From positions 62,001 through 126,000 of IMG/VR virus record IMGVR_UViG_3300028800_000060: a stretch of 64,000 nucleotides of DNA. One strand, written 5' to 3'. A program made the translations under genes and the position numbers. Source of the stretch: a virus. Below the pieces are notes generated by a model. It made no database searches. It was not told the DNA's origin and was given only the letters and a program-made list of their open reading frames with translations. Shown piece after piece: positions 24,249 through 30,043 of this stretch. How positions within the stretch are numbered: the first letter of the stretch is position 1; each line of letters starts with the position of its first letter.

Positions 24249-24676
24249 AATCTGTAGGAGAATTAATGAACATAAAAATTATTCCAGAAATTCTGGATGA
24301 AGTTGCAGCTTGTACCACGGAAGAAGAAGTGAGAAAAGTTCTATTTAAGAACCAATCTCCCGCAATTAAGAAAATGTTTGAATTGGTTTTTAGACCAGAA
24401 CACACATTTACTATTAAAGAACTTCCAAAATATAAACAAGATCCTGGGCCAATAGGTTTGAGCCCAAATTCACTATACGTAGAATTACGGAGATTCTATG
24501 TACTAGAGGATACCAAAGTTATTCCAGAAAAAAAGAAATTGGAAATACTTACTCAAATTCTCGAATCTATCCATCCCACTGAGGCCGAACTTGTCGGGAA
24601 AATTATCAGAAAAGATTTGGGTATTCCACTTCTAACTAAAGAAGTAATTAATTCCGTATATCCAGGTTTGGTATAA
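24245..24676 (+). CDS. DUF6433-like conserved phage protein
   Basis: 143 residues. The arrangement of an N-terminal helix (LDEVAACTTEEEVRKVL), a central LPKYKQDPGPIGLSPNSL and a C-terminal LESIHPTEAELVGKIIRK followed by LLTKEVINSVYP matches a family widespread in marine T4-like phages that I recall as DUF6433. Function unknown. It lies upstream of the membrane microprotein. Confidence 0.7.
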   Translation: MKSVGELMNIKIIPEILDEVAACTTEEEVRKVLFKNQSPAIKKMFELVFRPEHTFTIKELPKYKQDPGPIGLSPNSLYVELRRFYVLEDTKVIPEKKKLEILTQILESIHPTEAELVGKIIRKDLGIPLLTKEVINSVYPGLV

Positions 24677-24697
24677 ATACGTAAGGAGGAAAACTCA

Positions 24698-24766
24698 ATG
24701 CCGGCAATTTTTGTTTTTGTGTTGATTGTTGCTGTAGGTACATACTTGTACTACAAGCATACCTAA
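24698..24766 (+). CDS. 22-residue single-helix membrane microprotein
   Basis: The peptide MPAIFVFVLIVAVGTYLYYK plus HT is almost entirely one transmembrane helix with a basic end. It is preceded by TAAGGAGG, one of the strongest Shine-Dalgarno sequences in the window, 8 bases from the ATG, and by TATAAATA-like TATAAATAC at 24672. The strong signal argues that this is a real expressed gene. Possible roles are membrane perturbation or modulation; unproven. Confidence 0.65.
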   Translation: MPAIFVFVLIVAVGTYLYYKHT

Positions 24767-24780
24767 AATTGGATTAAATT

Positions 24781-25440
24781 ATGACTAAATGTTCCATACA
24801 CACTGAAAATAATATTTTTTACCATGATTCTCTACACGAAACTGACATATGTTTTCAGTGTGTGTGGGACTGGTTTGGTGAACATAGAGAACAAAAAGAG
24901 CACGTGGCGAAACTAACTTACATGAGTTGTGGTCCCGATGTATTCATTGATATTGGTAATTTCGAATCGGGTAAAACCTATCGAAATTATTACAAGACAA
25001 TTATAAATGTTTCCGATTCTTTTTCGGAATATGCCACACATTGGTTCCCCATAAATGAAATATCTCCTTGGACTTATGCACCATTTTATTGGTTCAAGAA
25101 AATTGCGGATAGAAAACGAAATGAATATATTTTAGTCCACTGTGCCGCTGGAATACATAGATCTTTAATGATGGCACATTGTTGGCTACTTTCTTTGGGT
25201 TATTCACAAGAACAATCGGCCGAAATTTTTAATTGCCCTAATATCATTAGGGATTATTACCACGACATTCAGACGGGAATTATACCAGAAGATCTCTTGG
25301 TATTTTATAAAATCATGAATGATCATCCTACTTGGTCTTTACCCGGGTGCTTGCGAGACTTAGGAATACCTAATCTACTCAATAATACAAGTTTGCGTAA
25401 AACTACCAAATATCAGGACTATTTAGGAAATACACTATAA
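24781..25440 (+). CDS. Dual-specificity/tyrosine protein phosphatase
   Basis: Cys-based protein phosphatase with the P-loop HCAAGIHRS: Cys 121 and Arg 127 give the CX5R active site. A WFPINEISPW-like region lies before it, as in dual-specificity enzymes (a candidate general-acid loop). The N-terminus has an added CSIH...CFQC segment, a possible zinc-binding extension. The substrate is unknown. A phage phosphatase could alter host signalling or act on phosphorylated phage proteins. Confidence 0.8.
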   Translation: MTKCSIHTENNIFYHDSLHETDICFQCVWDWFGEHREQKEHVAKLTYMSCGPDVFIDIGNFESGKTYRNYYKTIINVSDSFSEYATHWFPINEISPWTYAPFYWFKKIADRKRNEYILVHCAAGIHRSLMMAHCWLLSLGYSQEQSAEIFNCPNIIRDYYHDIQTGIIPEDLLVFYKIMNDHPTWSLPGCLRDLGIPNLLNNTSLRKTTKYQDYLGNTL

Positions 25441-25443
25441 ATA
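25436..25443 (+). promoter_or_regulatory. Late promoter box TATAAATA
   Basis: Exact T4 late consensus, 5 nt before GTG 25449. It lies in the centre of the inverted repeat ACACTAT-AA-ATAGTGT (25432-25447). Confidence 0.65.
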
Positions 25444-25448
25444 GTGTT

Positions 25449-25862
25449 GTGCTTCCAATTCTACAAAAAATACACGAACCCGGTGAATTTTGTCCTACCA
25501 TCAAAGATGTTAGAAAATGGCACGGAGTTTTGAATGAGGCAGTATTTGATGGAGTTGTTCCTAAATTTTATGATATTGTAATCGTAGATAAACTTCCCCG
25601 TCAATTTGCGGCCACAATGGCCTTAAAAGATAAAAAGGTACCTGATAAACGTTTTGCCCGTTTAGAAATTAATCCTAGATTTCCATCTTTCAAAAAATTT
25701 ATCATCATACTCATCCACGAAATGATACATTGTTGGCAATGGATATGCGAAAATCGGATGGATCATGGAAAGACATTCTTTCAGTGGAAAGAAAAATTAA
25801 AAGATCAGGGAATACCTTTGAGTGAAAAATATCACAGAAAATTTCTTGACATACCTGAATAG
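25449..25862 (+). CDS. SprT-like zinc metallopeptidase
   Basis: HEMIH at residues 90-94 and a third His in MDHGKTF (residue 106) form the SprT-type zinc site, in a 137-residue protein with the RFARLEINPRFPSF strand expected upstream. SprT/Spartan-like proteases degrade DNA-protein crosslinks or other proteins. The GTG start lies 5 nt after a late box and has no Shine-Dalgarno sequence, so leaderless translation is likely. Confidence 0.75.
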   Translation: MLPILQKIHEPGEFCPTIKDVRKWHGVLNEAVFDGVVPKFYDIVIVDKLPRQFAATMALKDKKVPDKRFARLEINPRFPSFKKFIIILIHEMIHCWQWICENRMDHGKTFFQWKEKLKDQGIPLSEKYHRKFLDIPE

Positions 25863-25874
25863 CTTTGATATACT
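25846..25874 (+). promoter_or_regulatory. Host-type promoter, TTGACA-N17-TATACT
   Basis: -35 at 25846-25851, -10 at 25869-25874, ATG 25881 exactly 6 nt later. The -35 overlaps the end of the SprT-like gene. Confidence 0.75.
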
Positions 25875-25880
25875 CATTAT

Positions 25881-26045
25881 ATGAAAACAGTGAATGTGAG
25901 TTTAACAGCAGAAGAGTTACGCTTTGCTATTTTTTTGTCAGATATGTGGATAGCTAACCCAAAGCAATCTCCTTTTGAGTTCCGAGAACCAACAAAGCTT
26001 TGTTCGAAGCTTTACGAAGCAGAAGCGGAAATTAACCATGGCTAA
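25881..26045 (+). CDS. 54-residue leaderless protein, unknown
   Basis: MKTVNVSLTAEELRFAIFL opens a small protein with a beta strand and a helix, then a charged helix. It is placed exactly at the predicted +1 of a consensus promoter, with no ribosome-binding site. It overlaps the next gene by 8 bases. Unrecognised. Confidence 0.6.
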   Translation: MKTVNVSLTAEELRFAIFLSDMWIANPKQSPFEFREPTKLCSKLYEAEAEINHG

Positions 26046-26394
26046 CTATTATAGTTATTGTCCTGAGACATTCCCTATTGTGTTAACTACTTGTATTCAG
26101 GATGCTAAGGAACGATATCCAGAAGAAAAGGTTCAAGATGTGCGAATGTGGACACAGAAGTGGCCAGATATCTCTTGTGGGTTTTCTTCTGGTTCTGAAT
26201 TGCATATTGAAACTCTATCACCTACGGTTGTGATTAAGTTCTCTCACACACTGAGATTGGTTTACCACAATGCGGAATTAGCATATGTTTTGGATGGTGA
26301 AACTACTGTTAGATTTTATGACTCCGTACGGAGAAGGAATTTACCGGGTGCTTCAGACTCGGAAAAAGAATATCTCATCAATGGATCGGAATAA
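26038..26394 (+). CDS. Unrecognised 118-residue protein
   Basis: Not recognised. Beta-rich with a CGFSSGSELHIETLSP segment and a basic C-terminus. ATG 26038 has GCGGAAA upstream at usable spacing. It is followed by a small membrane protein gene. Confidence 0.6.
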   Translation: MANYYSYCPETFPIVLTTCIQDAKERYPEEKVQDVRMWTQKWPDISCGFSSGSELHIETLSPTVVIKFSHTLRLVYHNAELAYVLDGETTVRFYDSVRRRNLPGASDSEKEYLINGSE

Positions 26395-26395
26395 A

Positions 26396-26533
26396 ATGAT
26401 TGCATATATATTCCCTGTTCTTCAGATTTTAATTTGCTTGGGAGCGGCCGGAATGTATTTGTATACCGGCAACATTAGGAAAACCATTTATTGGTTGGCG
26501 GCCGCTGTTATAACCGCGTCTATTACGTTTTGA
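26396..26533 (+). CDS. Small two-helix membrane protein
   Basis: 45 residues with two hydrophobic helices (about 3-22 and 27-45) and a short polar turn (TGNIRK). An in-frame ATG at 26381 would add five residues and overlap the upstream gene. The topology resembles small membrane proteins of marine T4-like phages. Function unknown; a holin role is possible but unsupported. Confidence 0.55.
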   Translation: MIAYIFPVLQILICLGAAGMYLYTGNIRKTIYWLAAAVITASITF

Positions 26534-26542
26534 GAGATTATT

Positions 26543-26908
26543 ATGCCTTTTATTTCCGTAAGAAATTATGTTTGGTTGTCAGTTAGACCTTCTAGATTGG
26601 GAAAAATCTTCATCTTAGATGGATATGATTATTTACATTGTTCGTCAGAGTTTTTGGAAGATTTTGAAAAAACGCATGGTTGTTTCGAAAAATATTTATG
26701 TGAATTTGGAGTATGGTTATACAATAAAACGGTAAATATTACGTTTAACCCAATTGAAATTGATGAAGGAACACTTGATGAATTAAGTAATTCCAGTTTC
26801 TTTACGAAAATTTTTGTTGTTGTAGATAAAACCATTTCAAGTAATGGAAAAGAATTTTTTACTTTAATCTTCCGTCTCGGTAAAAAAGAATGGTTAAAGG
26901 TATTATAA
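26543..26908 (+). CDS. Unrecognised 121-residue protein
   Basis: Not recognised; beta-rich with aromatic residues. Its TAA ends one base before tRNA-Pro, so the tRNA must be released from a common transcript. Confidence 0.6.
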   Translation: MPFISVRNYVWLSVRPSRLGKIFILDGYDYLHCSSEFLEDFEKTHGCFEKYLCEFGVWLYNKTVNITFNPIEIDEGTLDELSNSSFFTKIFVVVDKTISSNGKEFFTLIFRLGKKEWLKVL

Positions 26909-26909
26909 T

Positions 26910-26986
26910 CGGGATGTAGCGCAATCTGGTAGCGCATCTGATTTGGGATCAGAGGGTCGCTGGTTCGAATCCAGCCATCCCGACCA
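26910..26986 (+). tRNA. tRNA-Pro (anticodon TGG)
   Basis: Complete cloverleaf of 77 nt: acceptor CGGGATG/CATCCCG, D-arm, anticodon stem TCTGA/TCAGA with loop TTTGGGA, GGTTCGAAT T-loop, and an encoded CCA tail. Anticodon TGG reads CCA/CCG proline codons. It is the only tRNA in the window. It follows the stop of the preceding gene directly. Confidence 0.95.
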
Positions 26987-26989
26987 AAA

Positions 26990-27078
26990 TTCTAGGTGTA
27001 GGCAAAAGTTTAAGCCGCCATCCACGGGGATGGAGAGTCATGGTGGGCTTTAGGGCAGCAACGACCATGTACCTAGAA
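26990..27078 (+). ncRNA. Unassigned structured RNA with pseudoknot potential
   Basis: An 8-bp outer stem TTCTAGGT/ACCTAGAA (26990-26997 with 27071-27078) encloses three further pairings. One is a perfect hairpin CCATCC-ACGG-GGATGG (27018-27033). The others are AAGCC/GGCTT (27012-27016 with 27046-27050) and CATGGT/ACCATG (27039-27044 with 27064-27069). The last two interleave, so they form a pseudoknot rather than nested helices. It begins 3 nt after tRNA-Pro and precedes a coding gene by 13 bases. I do not recognise the family: it could be a riboswitch, a processing element, a ribozyme-like fold or a free RNA. Confidence 0.5.
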
Positions 27079-27091
27079 CAAGAGAGATTTT

Positions 27092-27283
27092 ATGGCACGC
27101 AAACAAACGGTCATTAAATGTGGATGTAGAAATTGTATTTGGGGAATGCATCATTCTTCTTGGGGAAAAACCAAAATGCAAGCGACAATCCGTAGTCTTC
27201 GGCGTAGTATCAAAATTGCATTAAGAGTGGGAGATTTTGATAAGGCACAAGATGCAATCATTAGTGCCGGATATTTGGATTAA
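27092..27283 (+). CDS. Small basic CxC protein, unknown
   Basis: 63 residues with CGCRNC near the N-terminus and a basic helix (IRSLRRSIKIALR). A GAGAGATTTT ribosome-binding region precedes ATG 27092. It lies directly after the structured RNA, so it is a candidate for regulation by it. Function unknown. Confidence 0.6.
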   Translation: MARKQTVIKCGCRNCIWGMHHSSWGKTKMQATIRSLRRSIKIALRVGDFDKAQDAIISAGYLD

Positions 27284-27284
27284 C

Positions 27285-27827
27285 ATGAGCAATATTTTTT
27301 TGACAGCCGATACCCACTTTGGGCATTGCAACATTCTGAAGTACTGTAATAGGCCTTTTAAAGATCACGAGGAAATGAATGAAGGAATTATTTCTCGATT
27401 TCTTGAAGTCTTGAGAAATGGAGATACCTTATATCATCTGGGTGATGTTTGTCACTCACATTTTCCTATAAAATCTTGGCTAGATAGAATGCCGGGAATT
27501 CAAGTTCACTTAATTTACGGTAACCATGATAAACATAAATTACTTTTACACCCTAAGATTATTTGGACGGGTGAACGCAAAGGTGTCCAAATTGGCAAAG
27601 ATCGGTTTGAATTATTTCATTATCCTATGAGGAGTTGGAACCATAAAGGACATGGTGCATATCATTGCTTTGGTCATTGTCACGGAAGACTTCCAATATA
27701 TGACCGAAGTATGGATGTTGGAGTAGATACACACAATTATTATCCTTATCATGTTGATGAAATTGTAAAGACTTTGAAAGATAACCCATTTTTTCATGAT
27801 AGTGATCATCACAATAAAGGAATATGA
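27285..27827 (+). CDS. Metallophosphoesterase
   Basis: Second calcineurin-type phosphoesterase: TADTHFGH, LGDVCH, YGNHDKH and CFGHCHGR supply the two-metal ligand set in order over 180 residues. This is the compact type resembling bacterial and phage nucleotide or nucleic-acid phosphoesterases. ATG 27285 lies 1 base after the preceding stop. Substrate unknown. Confidence 0.85.
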   Translation: MSNIFLTADTHFGHCNILKYCNRPFKDHEEMNEGIISRFLEVLRNGDTLYHLGDVCHSHFPIKSWLDRMPGIQVHLIYGNHDKHKLLLHPKIIWTGERKGVQIGKDRFELFHYPMRSWNHKGHGAYHCFGHCHGRLPIYDRSMDVGVDTHNYYPYHVDEIVKTLKDNPFFHDSDHHNKGI

Positions 27828-28066
27828 CAGTAAAAAAATTAGAAACGAAGAAATTGGACCCCGTAGACTACAAACACAAAGATATTCCGTTTATGTTTTT
27901 TACGGCAGGCTCTCTAGCATGCGAATTATTCCTTAATGCCGAGGAAATTATTTATAAGCTTACCAATAATGGTATTAAGAAATATTGTATTGATCCAGAA
28001 AATACTTTTTTTGATGTGATGGAAGTGGAAATCGATAAAATCTCGTGGCGTGTTAAAAGTGCATAG
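27824..28066 (+). CDS. Small protein, unknown
   Basis: 80 residues, mixed charged, not recognised. It overlaps the phosphoesterase gene as ATGA. The tmRNA acceptor segment begins only about 15 bases after its stop, so it probably shares a transcript with it. Confidence 0.6.
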   Translation: MTVKKLETKKLDPVDYKHKDIPFMFFTAGSLACELFLNAEEIIYKLTNNGIKKYCIDPENTFFDVMEVEIDKISWRVKSA

Positions 28067-28080
28067 TTGTTCGTAAAGGT

Positions 28081-28252
28081 GGATGTGGCATAGCTTAAGT
28101 ATAAAGCACTACGGCATCCGGTGAAATACGGGGATGAACCATGTTATACCAAATGAAAGGTTGGTTGCCCACCAAGAATTTTAGCGGTATTATCGTATAG
28201 ATCTGTGTAGACACTTTTTCGGACCCGGGTTCGACTCCCGGCAGGTCCACCA
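28081..28252 (+). ncRNA. ssrA: Permuted tmRNA, acceptor (3') piece
   Basis: Contains the 3' half of a tmRNA: CGGACCCGGGTTCGACTCCC, a T-arm with 5-bp stem CCGGG/CCCGG and loop TTCGACT (28225-28241), followed by acceptor strand CAGGTCC, discriminator A and encoded CCA (28250-28252). The upstream part (28081-28224) presumably supplies the pseudoknot region and part of the long stem, which I did not fold in detail. The 5' end is approximate. Normally this half lies downstream of the tag; here it comes first, so the gene is circularly permuted. Confidence 0.85.
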
Positions 28253-28349
28253 AGATACACTAAATGGGTAACAGACTGGCCTCTTTTAATACATTCTCTA
28301 GTGGGCTGGCGAAGTGCAATGGGACCTAGAGCATTTGGTGTATCTCGGT
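28253..28349 (+). other. tmRNA internal spacer (to be removed)
   Basis: 97 nt between CCA and the 5' acceptor strand. Its ends pair: AAGATACACTAAATG (28253-28267) with CATTTGGTGTATCT (28332-28345), continuing into the acceptor stem. The spacer therefore forms a long clamp that would bring both ends of the future molecule together for RNase P and 3' processing. Confidence 0.7.
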
Positions 28350-28475
28350 GGGCCTGTAATGGTTTCGACGAGACTGTTGCGAGCATGGTGCGATACGTGG
28401 ACTACCCACGTTAAACAGAAGAAAACAACAAAAGACACAGAAATGTATCTAGCAATGGCTGCGTAAGCAGCATTG
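28350..28475 (+). ncRNA. ssrA: Permuted tmRNA, coding (5') piece with tag
   Basis: Starts with GGGCCTG (pairs with CAGGTCC of the acceptor piece; one G-U) and TAATGGTTTCGACG, the tmRNA D-loop signature. A pseudoknot-1 stem ACGTGG/CCACGT follows. The tag frame runs through KTTKDTEMYLAMAA to a TAA at 28464-28466, which sits in the GTAA loop of a hairpin (CAATG-CTGC / GCAG-CATTG), as in known tmRNAs. The resume codon is not certain: no Ala codon lies upstream in frame. The tag ends in -AA like protease-recognised tags. Confidence 0.85.
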
Positions 28476-28536
28476 AGGGGTTTGGTAGTTTTCCTTTTTA
28501 CCCAAAAACTACCCCCTTCGGGGTTCCCTCCTTTTT
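28476..28536 (+). terminator. Hairpin and terminator after tmRNA
   Basis: GGTAGTTTT pairs with AAAACTACC, and ACCCC-CTTC-GGGGT with a following pyrimidine/T-rich stretch forms a rho-independent-like stop. It ends the tmRNA transcript before the gp33 promoter. Confidence 0.6.
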
Positions 28537-28545
28537 AAATAATTC

Positions 28546-28574
28546 TTGCAAAATAAAAATGTCTGTGATATAAT
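28546..28574 (+). promoter_or_regulatory. Host-type promoter, TTGCAA-N17-TATAAT
   Basis: -35 at 28546-28551, -10 at 28569-28574; ATG 28581 exactly 6 nt downstream. Serves gp33 as a leaderless mRNA. Confidence 0.75.
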
Positions 28575-28580
28575 ATAAGC

Positions 28581-28838
28581 ATGAATATAAATCTGTTGGT
28601 AGATGAAGCGGTATTCGAAACACTTTTCATTGACCATCCCTTATACACAATGACACCCCATTCATTTGCTCTAGAAATTGAACGAATTGTACGGGAACAA
28701 AAGATAGATTATTTGGCCGCAACAGCGCAATTATGCGAACAATATGAAATCGATTATTCCTCTATTCCCAAACTCCTTACAAAAACAATGAAAGAAAAGA
28801 TTGAAGTATCCGCACTTGAAAGAAATTATAAAATATGA
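28581..28838 (+). CDS. gp33: Late-transcription coactivator, gp33-like
   Basis: gp33 links the phage late sigma factor and the sliding clamp to RNA polymerase and is needed for activated late transcription. The core ALEIERIVREQKIDYLAATA followed by a Glu-rich helix, IPKLL and a KEKIEVSALE end matches the gp33 pattern of T4-like phages (T4: 112 residues; marine forms shorter, as here with 85). It is followed by gp59 and gp32, the same gene neighbourhood as in T4. The start coincides with the predicted +1. Confidence 0.8.
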   Translation: MNINLLVDEAVFETLFIDHPLYTMTPHSFALEIERIVREQKIDYLAATAQLCEQYEIDYSSIPKLLTKTMKEKIEVSALERNYKI

Positions 28839-28841
28839 TTT

Positions 28842-28970
28842 ATGAAATTTAAATGCAAAATTATTTTCCGTTGGTATGATTTTTGGATTGGTGCGTTCTT
28901 AGATACTCACAAACATAAATTATATATTTTCCCCATACCAATGGTTGGTATTGAAATACAATTTCCGTGA
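28842..28970 (+). CDS. Short conserved-type phage protein (42 residues)
   Basis: 42 codons: basic N-terminus, RWYDFWIGAFLD and KLYIFPIPMVGIEI, a pattern I recall from many phages as a short conserved hypothetical protein. It overlaps gp59 by 4 bases (GTGA). No function known. Confidence 0.65.
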   Translation: MKFKCKIIFRWYDFWIGAFLDTHKHKLYIFPIPMVGIEIQFP

Positions 28971-29590
28971 ATGCCTTTGAAGCTTACGAAACCTATCTTT
29001 CGATAAAACAACACTTCACTCAGAAGTCTTACGACTTCCATAAGTATAATGGAAAAGTCAACACTTCAGTTTCTCGTTTTGAATCTCGTCCCGATAGAGC
29101 TTTTTTCTATAAAATTTCCAAGAAATATCCTAAAGATAAATTGATAGATTTCTTCGTTGCTAATTTTGTTGCCAATCCTTTTTCTTGGATTGGCGATATG
29201 ATGGATGATTATTCTGAGGAAGTTTATATCGACTGGAAGAAAAAAATTGAAAGTTTAACTTATTATTTTTCGGAAGAGTGCGATGCTATGTTGCATTGGG
29301 CCGAAATGAATAGTTATAAATTTAATGACCTATTTAAAATCAATGGTTCAGATCATCCGATTATTGTTAAAATGTCATTGCAACGTGTCCTTAGTTTCGA
29401 ATCTTTTATTATCCTCAATAGGATATTTTCTTTTGGACAAAATTTCGATAGAAAAATGGAAGATGTAATTTGGAAAGAATTTTGGTTTAAAATTTGCAAA
29501 TATGAAACCTTTCTAAATAATATTGATAGGAAGAAATGTAAACAAATTCTTCGAAATAAAATAGAAACGGATTATCCCCATGTTGTATGA
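28967..29590 (+). CDS. gp59: Helicase loader, gp59-like
   Basis: gp59 loads the replicative helicase gp41 onto gp32-coated lagging-strand or recombination intermediates. Order of motifs: NAFEAYETYLSIKQHF, KYNGKVNTSVSRFESRPDR, FFVANFVANPFSWIGD and VLSFESFIILNRIF, close to T4 gp59 (217 residues; here 207). Helical throughout. GTG start, overlapping the small gene upstream. Its partner gp32 is two genes downstream. Confidence 0.92.
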   Translation: MNAFEAYETYLSIKQHFTQKSYDFHKYNGKVNTSVSRFESRPDRAFFYKISKKYPKDKLIDFFVANFVANPFSWIGDMMDDYSEEVYIDWKKKIESLTYYFSEECDAMLHWAEMNSYKFNDLFKINGSDHPIIVKMSLQRVLSFESFIILNRIFSFGQNFDRKMEDVIWKEFWFKICKYETFLNNIDRKKCKQILRNKIETDYPHVV

Positions 29591-29765
29591 AGATTTAGTA
29601 GAGCATTATAATGCGGTATGTGAAAAATGCAGTAAGGCAATTGCACGCGCCAATGATGAAATTGCAAAAAGAGGATGCCTTGAAATCGAGTTGGCCGGCC
29701 TAAGAAATGAATTGAAAGAAGCGTATGGAGAAATATCAGAATTAAAATGCCAAATACCAAATTAG
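29580..29765 (+). CDS. Small coiled-coil protein, unknown
   Basis: 61 residues, almost fully helical with heptad-like spacing and two Cys (EKCSKA, RGCLE). It starts inside the gp59 end (11-base overlap) and overlaps the following gene. Not recognised. Confidence 0.55.
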   Translation: MLYEDLVEHYNAVCEKCSKAIARANDEIAKRGCLEIELAGLRNELKEAYGEISELKCQIPN

Positions 29766-29920
29766 CTGTATCCAAAAATGACGATGAGATATTACAATTT
29801 ACGGTATCAAGTACAGATCCAGAATTATTTTGTAAGATCTCGGATTATATCCGAACTATAAAAGAAACCAAAGAAGTGGAGCCTAGTCCGCAATTATTAC
29901 TCGAAACCGAAAATTTTTAA
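29747..29920 (+). CDS. 57-residue protein, unknown
   Basis: 57 codons, acidic, with a LAVSKNDDEILQFTVSSTD beta segment. It overlaps the previous gene by 19 bases and ends just before the gp32 promoter. Unrecognised; support is positional. Confidence 0.5.
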   Translation: MPNTKLAVSKNDDEILQFTVSSTDPELFCKISDYIRTIKETKEVEPSPQLLLETENF

Positions 29921-29932
29921 CTTTAGTAGCAT

Positions 29933-29961
29933 TTGACATACCTTAAAATTTGTGATATACT
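29933..29961 (+). promoter_or_regulatory. gp32 promoter, TTGACA-N17-TATACT
   Basis: -35 at 29933-29938, -10 at 29956-29961. A CTAAATAG late-type box (29960-29967) overlaps the -10, so both early and late transcription may start here. The leader is about 75 nt long. Confidence 0.75.
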
Positions 29962-29967
29962 AAATAG

Positions 29968-30043
29968 AATAGTAGTTCCTATATTATGGAGGTCCTGTGA
30001 ACAAGACAAATACAAATACAAAAAAAGAGAAAATATAAAACAT
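29968..30043 (+). promoter_or_regulatory. gp32 leader, likely autoregulatory
   Basis: Contains a potential stem GTTC/GAAC around a GGAGG, then an A-rich, structure-poor stretch up to the start codon. A four-codon frame, ATG GAG GTC CTG TGA, opens at 29986. In T4, gp32 binds its own leader through a pseudoknot and an unstructured A/U-rich region; the layout here is similar. Confidence 0.5.

Noticed and set aside
28081-28140. A second tRNA
   Set aside because: A D-arm-like GCTT/AAGC helix is visible, but there is no proper anticodon arm or T-arm; the region belongs to the tmRNA acceptor piece.
28144-28386. Minus-strand 80-codon frame
   Set aside because: It lies across the tmRNA on the opposite strand and is explained by it.
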